From Anaerolineae bacterium (lineage in GTDB: Bacteria; Chloroflexota; Anaerolineae; 4572-78; J111), in NCBI GenBank assembly GCA_016931895.1, contig JAFGDY010000298.1, positions 1-38,574 on the forward strand: a stretch of DNA of 38,574 nucleotides, in the 5' to 3' direction. This document shows, piece by piece, positions 26,017-34,075 of the stretch. Numbering within the stretch: the first letter of the stretch is position 1; each line of letters begins with the position of its first letter. The notes under the pieces were generated by a model. The model searched no databases and was not told the origin of the DNA. It saw nothing but the letters and a program-made list of their open reading frames with translations. Both the position numbers and the translations under genes were made by a program.

Positions 26017-27567
26017 ATGTCCAAATCTATCTACCTCATCAATCCCAGGGCAGATTTTCCCAGTTATTACAGCGCCGAAATTTATACTCATTTCGGCCTG
26101 AGTCCGGTCGCCTATACCGCCGATTTGGCCATAGCTACAGTAGCGGCGCTGGTGCCCGCCGATTTTGAAGTGACGCTATGTGACGAGCAGATTACGCCCG
26201 TCAATCTTAACCACCCCGCCGATTACGTGGGCTTGACCGGCAAAAGCAGCCAGGTAGGGCGTATGATCGAACTGGCCCAACACTTTCAGCAACGGGGCAA
26301 AACCGTCATCATTGGCGGCCCTTTTGCTTCGCTGTCGCCGGAGGTAGTAAGGCCTTACTGCGACATTCTGGTGCGCGGCGAAAGTGAAACCATCGCCCCC
26401 CAACTGTTTGCCAACTTGGAGGCCGGGCGCTGGCAAGCCGAATATATGGGGGCATGGTCTGACCTGCGACAGTCCCCCATCCCGCGCTGGGATTTGTACC
26501 CCAATCATAGCGCCCTGTCGGGCTGCGTGCAAACTTCGCGAGGCTGTCCCTTTGAATGTGAATTTTGCGATGTGATTCAATACGCCGGTCGCCGACAACG
26601 CCACAAACCCGTTGACCAAATTCTGGTCGAACTTGACTCTCTCTATCAACACGGTTATAGCCTGGTATTTATCGCCGACGATAACTTTACCGCCTCTCGC
26701 CGCCGCGCCAAAGAATTGCTCATAGCCTTGCGCAGTTGGAACAATCGCCAACCGGACGGGCGACTCACCTTCATTACCCAACTTTCCATTGACGCCGCGC
26801 ACGAAGACGAAATTCTGCAACTCTGCGCCGAAGCGGGCATCTACTACGTCCTTATCGGCATTGAAACGCCTAACGAGGACAGCCTGCGCGAAAGTAAAAA
26901 ACGTCAGAACTTGGGGATCAACCTGACCGGCCAAATCCAACGTTTTCTGGATTATGGCATTGGCGTGATGGGCGGTATGATGGTTGGCTTTGACGCCGAC
27001 GGCCCGGACATTTTTGAGCGGCAATATCAGTTTGCCATGAACACGCCGATTCCCATCTTTATGTTAGGCGCATTAACTGCTCCACCCTCAACGCCACTCT
27101 ATCAACGTCTGCGGCAAGACAATCGCATCGTGGCTGACATAGAATTTGGCGCAAACACGCCGTGGGAAACAAACATCATCCCTAAACAAATGTCACGCCA
27201 AACCCTGTTTGCCGGATTACGCTGGTTGGGCAACCGCCTGTATCACCCCACCACATTTGGACAACGGGTCAGGCAATTTTTAGACAGCTATCAACCCCCT
27301 CCGTTTAGTGACCGCCCGCACCGGAAACCAAATCAACAGCTTGCCCTGCAAATTATGAAAGTAACTCAAAACGTTACTCGCCTGGGGTCGGCTGAAGCGC
27401 AAATGTTTTTAAACACAGCCCCTGCTGCCATGAAACATCCTGTAGTGCAGGGTGTCTTTTTTAATATAATGGCCCAATACCACCAGATTCGATATATGTA
27501 CCAACAAGGCGGGTTTTGGGAGCCGCAATTGGCCGAACTCAACGCCCCGGATTTGTCAAGGTTTTAA
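26017..27567 (+). CDS. B12-binding radical SAM enzyme, DUF4070 (HpnP-like) type
   Basis: This 516-residue protein begins at ATG 26017, two bases after the preceding stop (a TTG at 25999 is possible). A cobalamin-binding-like domain (about 1-150) precedes the radical SAM domain with C177-x3-C181-x2-C184 (RGCPFECEFC), FIADDNF, IGIETPNEDSL and GGMMVGFD. The C-terminal part (LTAPPSTPLYQRL, about 345-510) matches the DUF4070 type seen in hopanoid C-2 methylase HpnP and archaeal GDGT ring synthases. That subgroup acts on unactivated carbons of lipids. In this operon, with a SPT-type fusion four bases downstream, chain methylation, cyclisation or C-C coupling of a sphingolipid-like molecule is a reasonable guess. 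Confidence 0.82.
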   Translation: MSKSIYLINPRADFPSYYSAEIYTHFGLSPVAYTADLAIATVAALVPADFEVTLCDEQITPVNLNHPADYVGLTGKSSQVGRMIELAQHFQQRGKTVIIGGPFASLSPEVVRPYCDILVRGESETIAPQLFANLEAGRWQAEYMGAWSDLRQSPIPRWDLYPNHSALSGCVQTSRGCPFECEFCDVIQYAGRRQRHKPVDQILVELDSLYQHGYSLVFIADDNFTASRRRAKELLIALRSWNNRQPDGRLTFITQLSIDAAHEDEILQLCAEAGIYYVLIGIETPNEDSLRESKKRQNLGINLTGQIQRFLDYGIGVMGGMMVGFDADGPDIFERQYQFAMNTPIPIFMLGALTAPPSTPLYQRLRQDNRIVADIEFGANTPWETNIIPKQMSRQTLFAGLRWLGNRLYHPTTFGQRVRQFLDSYQPPPFSDRPHRKPNQQLALQIMKVTQNVTRLGSAEAQMFLNTAPAAMKHPVVQGVFFNIMAQYHQIRYMYQQGGFWEPQLAELNAPDLSRF

Positions 27568-27570
27568 ACA

Positions 27571-30500
27571 ATGAATAACCCGCTTCAATCGCGCCAAACC
27601 AAAACCCTGGTTGACCTGTTGCAGCAGCGCGCCGCCGAACATCCCCACCAGCGCGCTTACACCTTTTTGCGCGACGGCGAAACTGACGCCGTTGCTTTAA
27701 CCTACGGCGAGTTAGATCAACGGGCCAGAGCTATTGCCGCCTGGCTGCAACAACAAAAAGTAACCGGGCAGCCGGTATTGCTGCTCTACCCGCCCGGCCT
27801 GGATTTTATTGCCGCCTTGTTTGGTTGTTTCTACGCCGGGGCCATGGCCGTGCCCGCCTACCCCCCGCAATTAAATCGTAATAGCGCCCGGTTGTCGGCA
27901 ATAATGAACAATGCTCAGGCCAAGTTATTTTTGACCAACACCGCCACCATACCCCAACTAGAACGCTGGGCTGGCCAGATACCTCTGCTCAAAACGATGG
28001 ACAGGCTCAACACCGACAACCGGTCTCCTGAATTAGCCGATACATGGTCTGCGCCGGAATTGAAGCCGGATACACTGGCTTTTTTGCAATACACCTCCGG
28101 CTCAACCGCCCTGCCCAAAGGGGTCATGGTGACGCATGCCAACATTATAAACAACCTCAAGCTGGTCATCCAGACCGCCGGTTTTGAACCCGAAAGCCAC
28201 CACGAAGGAGTCAGTTGGCTGCCGCCCTATCATGATTTGGGATTAATTGGCTTTATCTTTCTGGGGGTCTACACCGGGCGACCCTTCACCCTGATGTCGC
28301 CGGTGGCCTTTTTGCAAAAACCCCTGCGCTGGCTGCAAGCAATTTCGCGCACCCGGGCCACGTACAGCGCCGGGCCAAATTTTGCTTATGATCTGTGTGT
28401 GGAAAAAATTACCCCCGCCCAACGCGCCGCACTTGATCTCAGCAGTTGGGAGATTGCCATTGTCGGCGCCGACCCCATTCGTCATAAAACCCTGGCCCGG
28501 TTTGCGGCCACATTTGGACCTTGCGGTTTTCGCAAACAAGCTTTCTATCCCAGCTACGGCATGGCCGAAGCCACCCTGGTCATATCCGGCGGCTTGCAAG
28601 CAGCGTTGCCTGTAACCTGCACGGTGCAAACCGAAGCTCTAAAAAATAATCAGATTATCGTGACCCATGCAGAAGCGCCGGGCAATCAAACTTTAGTAGG
28701 TTGCGGGCGGCCTCTGGCAGAACAAAAAGTAATCATTGTTGACCCGCACACGTTGACCCCCTGCCCGCCGGATAAAGTTGGCGAAATCTGGGTATCCGGC
28801 CCTGGCGTAACTCAAGGTTACTGGCATCAACCAGAAGAAACCACACACACTTTTCGAGCCTATTTGTCCAATCGTGAAGGGCCGTTTTTACGCACCGGCG
28901 ATCTGGGTTTTTTGCAAGATGGTGAGCTATTCATTGCCGGTCGGCTGAAAGACCTGATTATCATTCGGGGCCAAAATTACCACCCGCAAGACCTGGAACT
29001 GACCGCGGCCGCCAGCCATCCGGCTTTACAGCCCACCGGCGGCGCCGCTTTTTCGGTAGATGCCGGCGACGAGGAAAAACTGGTGATAACGTTTGAACTG
29101 AAACGCCGCCAGCGCCAGGCCGATCCGGTTGAAGTGGCCGGGGCTATTCGCCGGGCCATTGCCGCCGAATACGGCCTGCACGTTGAAACGGTGGTACTGC
29201 TCAAACCGGGCGGCCTGCCCAAAACCGCCAGCGGCAAAACCCAACGGTATCTCTGCCGGGAAAAATTCTTGGCAGGAACATTGACTATCCTAAGTGTTGA
29301 TACTTTGAGCCAACCGCCAGCGTCCGCCAGTATGGCTAAAAACGGATTCGTCACTGCCGGTGAGCAAAATCAAACCTCCTTAGCCCAGGCTTTACGAACT
29401 GAAATCGCTCAAACGCTGGGATTATCCCCGGAGATGATTGACCCCCACCAGCCGATGAGCGCCTTAGGCATCGACTCTTTAAAAGCCATTACGCTGCAAA
29501 CCCTGTTGGAAACAAAATATGGCGTCACCCTGTCTCTGGAAACGTTCTTGGAATTGGCCGAATTGAGCATTGCCCAAATCGCGGCTCATCTCGAGGCGGG
29601 AACATTGCCGGTCCAAATCACATCCCCGCCGGAGATGGCTCCACTGAACACGGGTACAGAAATAAACCGCCAGGCAACAAAACAACCGGTCGGCAGTGTA
29701 TTTGACAAAGCGCGCGCGTTTGATCTTATGGATCAAGCCCGCCGGGCAAACCTGATGCCTTATTTCAGAGAATTGACTCAAAACGAAGGCCCCACTTGCA
29801 CTTTTGAAGGGCGGCGAGTGCTGATGTTTGGCTCTAACAACTACCTGGGTCTGACCGTAGACGAACGGGTGCGCCAAGCCGCCGCCAATGCCGCCCTGAC
29901 CGAAGGCCCCAGCCTGACCGGCTCCCGGCTGCTGAACGGCTCAACTCCCCAGCATCGCCTTTTTGAACAAAAACTGGCCGAGTTTTTGGGCCGTGAAGAT
30001 GCGTTGATTTTTACCACCGGCTACCAGGCCAACATCGGCCTGTTGTCGGCTTTGATGACCTCCGATACGACCCTGTTGGTTGATGAACGCTGTCATGCTT
30101 CCATTTACGACGGCGCGTTTGTAGGGCGTTGTAAAATTGTGCAGTTTCAGCACAACGATATGAACGACCTTGAACTCAAACTGCAAAATGTAGCCACTCG
30201 ATCGCCCACAATGGTTATGGCTGACGGCGTGTACTCAATGGAAGGGGATATTGCCAACTTACCCGCCATCAAAGGCCTATGCGACACCCACACCGTACCC
30301 TTAGCGGTTGACGACGCCCACGGCCTGGGTACGTTGGGCGCAACCGGCCGGGGTATTGAAGAACATTTTAACATGCCCGGCGCCGCCGATATTTTGACCG
30401 GCACCTTTTCCAAAAGCCTGGCCTCAATTGGGGGATGGGTGGCCGGAGAGGCCAAAATAATTGATTGGATTCGCTTTTATGGTCGCTCGATGATTTTTTC

Positions 30501-30885
30501 GGCGGCCATTGCCCCACCGTCTCTGGCCGCTGCCGAGACCGCCCTGGAGATTCTTTGCCGGGAACCCTGGCGGGTGAAAAAACTCAATGAAAATGCTGAT
30601 TATTGGCGGACGGGGTTAAATCAACTGGGGTTTGATACGGGTCAATCTAAAACGGCCATTGTGCCGGTGATCATTGGAGACGATTTGAAATGCGCTCAGT
30701 TAGGTCAGGCATTGCTGGAGGCGGGTGTTTATGTGAACGTAGCCGCCTATCCGGCTGTCCCTCGCCATTTGGCTCTGTTGAGAACAAGCGTTATGGCTAC
30801 CCACAGCCGCAGTCAGCTTGACCAGGGTTTGGCTATCTTTGACAGGGTCGGCAAAAAGTTGGGTGTAATTGAAAATACTGCTTGA
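27571..30885 (+). CDS. Fatty acyl-AMP ligase / ACP / serine palmitoyltransferase-type fusion
   Basis: This single chain of 1104 residues has three modules. (1) Acyl-AMP ligase (1-580): YTSGSTALPKG (174-184), VSWLPPYHDLGLIG, YPSYGMAEATL, RTGDLGF and GRLKDLIIIRG. (2) Carrier protein (about 600-675): LGIDSLKA with S636 as phosphopantetheine site. (3) PLP alpha-oxoamine synthase (about 710-1100): NNYLGL, TGSRLLNGST, the substrate-side DDAHGLG (914-920) and the Schiff-base lysine K948 in GTFSKSLASIGG. TFSKS is typical of serine palmitoyltransferase, whereas AONS and KBL usually have TLGKA. Predicted reaction: load a fatty acid on ACP, then condense it with serine (or another amino acid) to a 3-ketosphinganine. 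It lies three bases after the B12 radical SAM gene. Confidence 0.92.
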   Translation: MNNPLQSRQTKTLVDLLQQRAAEHPHQRAYTFLRDGETDAVALTYGELDQRARAIAAWLQQQKVTGQPVLLLYPPGLDFIAALFGCFYAGAMAVPAYPPQLNRNSARLSAIMNNAQAKLFLTNTATIPQLERWAGQIPLLKTMDRLNTDNRSPELADTWSAPELKPDTLAFLQYTSGSTALPKGVMVTHANIINNLKLVIQTAGFEPESHHEGVSWLPPYHDLGLIGFIFLGVYTGRPFTLMSPVAFLQKPLRWLQAISRTRATYSAGPNFAYDLCVEKITPAQRAALDLSSWEIAIVGADPIRHKTLARFAATFGPCGFRKQAFYPSYGMAEATLVISGGLQAALPVTCTVQTEALKNNQIIVTHAEAPGNQTLVGCGRPLAEQKVIIVDPHTLTPCPPDKVGEIWVSGPGVTQGYWHQPEETTHTFRAYLSNREGPFLRTGDLGFLQDGELFIAGRLKDLIIIRGQNYHPQDLELTAAASHPALQPTGGAAFSVDAGDEEKLVITFELKRRQRQADPVEVAGAIRRAIAAEYGLHVETVVLLKPGGLPKTASGKTQRYLCREKFLAGTLTILSVDTLSQPPASASMAKNGFVTAGEQNQTSLAQALRTEIAQTLGLSPEMIDPHQPMSALGIDSLKAITLQTLLETKYGVTLSLETFLELAELSIAQIAAHLEAGTLPVQITSPPEMAPLNTGTEINRQATKQPVGSVFDKARAFDLMDQARRANLMPYFRELTQNEGPTCTFEGRRVLMFGSNNYLGLTVDERVRQAAANAALTEGPSLTGSRLLNGSTPQHRLFEQKLAEFLGREDALIFTTGYQANIGLLSALMTSDTTLLVDERCHASIYDGAFVGRCKIVQFQHNDMNDLELKLQNVATRSPTMVMADGVYSMEGDIANLPAIKGLCDTHTVPLAVDDAHGLGTLGATGRGIEEHFNMPGAADILTGTFSKSLASIGGWVAGEAKIIDWIRFYGRSMIFSAAIAPPSLAAAETALEILCREPWRVKKLNENADYWRTGLNQLGFDTGQSKTAIVPVIIGDDLKCAQLGQALLEAGVYVNVAAYPAVPRHLALLRTSVMATHSRSQLDQGLAIFDRVGKKLGVIENTA

Positions 30886-30919
30886 ATGTCTTGCATTTAA
30901 GGATGTTTGAGTCTAAACG

Positions 30920-31774
30920 TTAAAGCGTTACTTTGGTCACCAACCAGTCGCGCCACCGGTCGGGTAACCGAGCAGCCAACGCCATCAATTTTGCATGCTT
31001 GCCAACCAAGTAACGTGTTTTAGGCCGTTTGGCCGTGAGGGCATGGGCCACAGCCCGGGCCACAATTTCGGGCGGGATCGCGGTCTGTTTTGTGTTAAGG
31101 GCAAACTGGCGAGTCTTTTCCATAGCCTCCTGATAAAGAGCGTAGGCTTGCTCAGGCCACTGGTTTGCCATTTGCTCTGTTTGCGCCAACGACTTATCCC
31201 AAATGGGCGTGGCAATGCCCACGGGTTCAATGATTGAGACGTGAATCTGCCAGGGACGCAATTCCAGCCGCAACGAGTCGGTGAGCGCCTCTAACGCAAA
31301 TTTTGAAGCGGCGTAAGGCCCCAAAAAGGGCGTGGCGATGCGCCCCCCCATTGAACCGATATTTACGATTCGGCCCTGTCCGCACCGTAAAAGCGGAAGA
31401 AAGGCCTGGGTCACAGCCACCTGGCCCAGCACGTTCGCCTCAAACTGCCGGCGTAATTCAGCCACCGAAACAAACTCAAGGGGACCGGCCACAGCAATGC
31501 CGGCATTGTTTACCAGGCCAACCAGATTCAACCGGGCGGTAGCTGCCCACACGGTTTCTGCGGCGGCCATAATTGTCTCATTTTTGGTGACATCCAAAAC
31601 CACAGGCGTCAAGCGGGCCGACGCCCGGTGTCGTAAAACATCGGCATCCTGTTGTTGGCGTATCCCGGCAAAAACTTGAAATCCCCATTGGTCAAGGTAA
31701 ATGGCGCACGCCCGGCCAATACCGCTGGATGCGCCGGTAACGACTACTGCGCTTTGTCTGGCCTGATGTGTCAT
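30920..31774 (-). CDS. Classical short-chain dehydrogenase/reductase
   Basis: This 284-residue SDR has TGASSGIG (13-20), VNNAGIA (N89/N90), S141 in NIGSMGG, and Y154/K158 in PYAASKFALEALTDSLRLEL. The Y-A-A-S-K and EPVGIATP patterns resemble 17beta-HSD and retinol-dehydrogenase-like oxidoreductases that act on hydrophobic alcohols and ketones. The start is ATG 31774, with no good ribosome site; the gene follows the radical SAM gene by 25 bases and is probably coupled to it. It converges with the FAAL-ACP-SPT gene (34-base gap). It could oxidise or reduce the long-chain base or acyl chain; the substrate is not knowable from sequence. Confidence 0.88.
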   Translation of the reverse strand: MTHQARQSAVVVTGASSGIGRACAIYLDQWGFQVFAGIRQQQDADVLRHRASARLTPVVLDVTKNETIMAAAETVWAATARLNLVGLVNNAGIAVAGPLEFVSVAELRRQFEANVLGQVAVTQAFLPLLRCGQGRIVNIGSMGGRIATPFLGPYAASKFALEALTDSLRLELRPWQIHVSIIEPVGIATPIWDKSLAQTEQMANQWPEQAYALYQEAMEKTRQFALNTKQTAIPPEIVARAVAHALTAKRPKTRYLVGKHAKLMALAARLPDRWRDWLVTKVTL

Positions 31775-31799
31775 CAATTATTTGCAATTTTGTGGTTAT

Positions 31800-33062
31800 T
31801 CAATCAACCGACATTACCACTGGCGCTACGGCTGCCGTTGTTTTATTGTCCTCAACCGTTTCCTGGGGCTGTCGCACCGCCGAGAGCAGTCCGCCAAACA
31901 GGCGATACTCATCCAGACGGCAGGAATTGACCAACTTACCCTCGTAAAGGGTCATATCAGGACAATTTTCACACATATCAACCTGCCCATCGGGCAAAAA
32001 ATCCGGACCCTGGATAATGGTGATACTTTGGATGCGCAAACTGTTCAAGAGGCGTCCGGGGCGGCGAATAATATCCGTTAGCCAATGGCGTGCAGTCTGG
32101 CGCACCGTTTTATCCCAGGGCGAAAGGAGGAAGGAAAGAGGGCTTATTTTGTTGCCCAGCATATAAGCCATGTACGTGCCTTTGAACAGGTGATGGCCAA
32201 TCTGGCCTATCTCCATAGCCTTTTTGCCAATAGAACCATACATTGCTTTCTTGGAGCCAATCATGCCGCCCAATAGCCATTTAAAGGAAGTGTGCCGGGC
32301 TGTGCCGCCCAGATAAGCTGCCGCCTCATATTGGGGAAAATTATCCTTGATAACCTGATAAATATCTATGGAAGAGGGCAATTTTTCTTCAAAATGTTCG
32401 CTGATGTAGCTGAGTTGCAAGGCGTCAACTTCCCGGTCACTCTGGTCGCGGGCCGCATACCCCCAATCGGCCGCAACGGTGCGGAACGTGATAAAAACCA
32501 GGCCGTCCACGCGGCCCATATTCGCCTGACCCCAACGCACTACTTCAGGCACTTCTGGCAGGGTAGAGGGGTAAACAGTAGAATTAAAAGTGAGGTGGAG
32601 ACCTCCTTCCGCCGCAATCATATCGGTGTAGTATTGGCGCAATTCGTTCAACTCGGCTTCGGTTTTGCCTGGCCAGTGGGGGCGATTTTGATAGCTGTCA
32701 ATATGAATCGTAAAACCGGCCAGACCGGCCTTTTTTAATTCCCGCAACCGTTCCGGCGTTAACGCTACCCCATTGGTTAAAAGAATAGGCTTGAGGCCGT
32801 TATTGCTGATGAAGGTTACTATCTCATCAATTTGCGGGTGCAGCAACGGCTCACCCCCGGCAATAGATACATTATCCGGGTTGCGCCATTTTTTAAAGAA
32901 AAGAATCTCCGCTTTAACCTCGTCTAATGGTTTGTGATCGGTCAAACGCTGGCGATAACACCCCTCGCAATGGATATTACAAATGTCGGTCACTTCCAGC
33001 CAGGCAATTGGATTATCATTTAAAGACCAGGGGAAACGGTAGAGATTGCGTTTATTGAGCAT
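31800..33062 (-). CDS. Radical SAM enzyme (second in the lipid cluster)
   Basis: This 420-residue protein starts at ATG 33062 (MLNKRNLYRFPWSLND), six bases after GGAGG; the longer open frame upstream lacks support. The SAM/cluster motif is DICNIHCEGC (CxxxCxxC), followed by SIAGGEPLLHP, LLTNGVAL and FTIHIDSYQNRPHWPG. The C-terminus carries CENCPDM and a later SCRLDEY, suggesting an auxiliary cluster rather than a complete SPASM domain. The middle (SKKAMYGSIGKKAMEIGQ) is not recognised. It is divergent from the KDSR-like gene and upstream of the SDR, so both strands of the cluster carry radical chemistry. No precursor peptide is nearby, which argues against a RiPP role. Confidence 0.85.
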   Translation of the reverse strand: MLNKRNLYRFPWSLNDNPIAWLEVTDICNIHCEGCYRQRLTDHKPLDEVKAEILFFKKWRNPDNVSIAGGEPLLHPQIDEIVTFISNNGLKPILLTNGVALTPERLRELKKAGLAGFTIHIDSYQNRPHWPGKTEAELNELRQYYTDMIAAEGGLHLTFNSTVYPSTLPEVPEVVRWGQANMGRVDGLVFITFRTVAADWGYAARDQSDREVDALQLSYISEHFEEKLPSSIDIYQVIKDNFPQYEAAAYLGGTARHTSFKWLLGGMIGSKKAMYGSIGKKAMEIGQIGHHLFKGTYMAYMLGNKISPLSFLLSPWDKTVRQTARHWLTDIIRRPGRLLNSLRIQSITIIQGPDFLPDGQVDMCENCPDMTLYEGKLVNSCRLDEYRLFGGLLSAVRQPQETVEDNKTTAAVAPVVMSVD

Positions 33063-33097
33063 TATTTTCCTCCAAAACACATAAGATGATGCAGGCA

Positions 33098-33157
33098 AGT
33101 ATAACACATTAACGGATGAATGAAACTTTTTGTCCTTCTTTTTGAAACCTCTATAAT
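33098..33157. promoter_or_regulatory. Divergent promoter region, radical SAM / KDSR-like genes
   Basis: On +, TATAAT at 33152-33157 has TTGTCC 16 bases upstream and serves the KDSR-like gene at 33197. On -, TATACT at 33103-33098 lies 36 bases before the radical SAM start. The two half-operons therefore share a 134-base control region. Confidence 0.5.
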
Positions 33158-33196
33158 ACATTTTATTTTTAGCAACCAGATGGCTTGAGGTAATTG

Positions 33197-34024
33197 ATGC
33201 GGTTCCAGCAGCAGCACGTTATCATCACCGGCGGGTCAAGTGGCATTGGCAAAGCCACCGCCAAACTGCTGGCCGCGCAGGGGGCGCACATTTCGCTCAT
33301 CGCCCGCACTCCAAGCAAATTGCAGGCAGCCCGGATGGAGATTGAAGCAGCGCGGGCCGAAGCGCGGCAGCGGGTGGAATCTATCACGGCCGATGTAACC
33401 AACTATAACCAAATGACGACAGCCATCGAAACCGTCATTGAGCAAGTTGGCCCACCCGATGCGTTGATCACCTGCGCGGGGATGGCGCACCCCGGTTATT
33501 TTGCTAAACTCCCCCTGGAAATTTTTGAACAGACCATGGCCGTTAACTACTTTGGCGCGCTTTACGCCATCAAGGCAGTTTTACCGGCCATGCTTAAACG
33601 TGGTCAGGGGCATCTGGTGTTGGTTTCTTCTGGAGCCGGTCTGGTGGGATTTTATGGCTATAGCCCGTACAGCCCGGCCAAGTTTGCCGTGCGCGGTTTG
33701 GCGGAAGCGCTACGGAGTGAACTGAAACCGAGGGGCATCGGAGTCTCCATTGTGTATCCCCCCGATACCGACACCCCCCAGTTGGCGGCTGAAAACAAAA
33801 CCAAACCCCCGGCCACTCAACGCATCACTGCCAGAGCCAAAATACTAACCGCCGACCAGGTAGCCGGGGCTATTGAGCATGGCTTGCATAAACGGACCTG
33901 GCTGATTACGCCCGGTTTGGAAATGAGTTTACTGGCTCGCCTGCACAGCCTGTTGCTACCCGGCCTTAATTGGTATGTTGACCGTCTGATTGCCCGTGTA
34001 GAACGAGAACATAAAGATTGCTAA
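33197..34024 (+). CDS. 3-ketodihydrosphingosine reductase-like SDR
   Basis: This 275-residue reductase has TGGSSGIG (11-18), TCAG (92-95, as in KDSR enzymes that have NCAG rather than NNAG), S145, Y158 and K162. The decisive feature is the C-terminal VYPPDTDTP (186-194), followed by ENKTKPPATQRI, a signature of eukaryotic KDSR/FVT1 and yeast Tsc10-type reductases that convert 3-ketodihydrosphingosine to dihydrosphingosine with NADPH. A hydrophobic C-terminal stretch (LLARLHSLLLPGLNW) may bind membranes. The ATG at 33197 follows GAGG by six bases; the frame's first codon, TTG, is not needed. It starts the KDSR-FAAL-KAS-ACP operon and would act directly on the product of the 27571-30885 fusion. 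Confidence 0.87.
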   Translation: MRFQQQHVIITGGSSGIGKATAKLLAAQGAHISLIARTPSKLQAARMEIEAARAEARQRVESITADVTNYNQMTTAIETVIEQVGPPDALITCAGMAHPGYFAKLPLEIFEQTMAVNYFGALYAIKAVLPAMLKRGQGHLVLVSSGAGLVGFYGYSPYSPAKFAVRGLAEALRSELKPRGIGVSIVYPPDTDTPQLAAENKTKPPATQRITARAKILTADQVAGAIEHGLHKRTWLITPGLEMSLLARLHSLLLPGLNWYVDRLIARVEREHKDC

Positions 34025-34075
34025 CCAAAAAACTGTTACTGTGCCCCTTATCATTGCCGGGCATAGAGAGATATA

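Noticed and set aside
26176-27024. 282-residue open frame on the - strand
   Set aside because: It is antisense to the B12 radical SAM gene, whose motifs are all conserved; the reverse frame resembles no known protein.
27571-30885. Annotation as biotin-pathway BioF or as an NRPS/PKS
   Set aside because: The PLP domain has GTFSKS instead of the TLGKA-like site of AONS, no other bio genes are present, and there is no condensation, ketoreductase or thioesterase domain.
22379-33062. Radical SAM genes as a RiPP maturation cluster
   Set aside because: No short precursor peptide gene, protease or exporter was found between or beside them, and the neighbours are lipid enzymes.
22379-33062. Hopanoid biosynthesis cluster
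   Set aside because: HpnP-, HpnI- and radical SAM-like genes are suggestive, but no squalene-hopene cyclase or squalene genes are present, while SPT and KDSR-type enzymes are.
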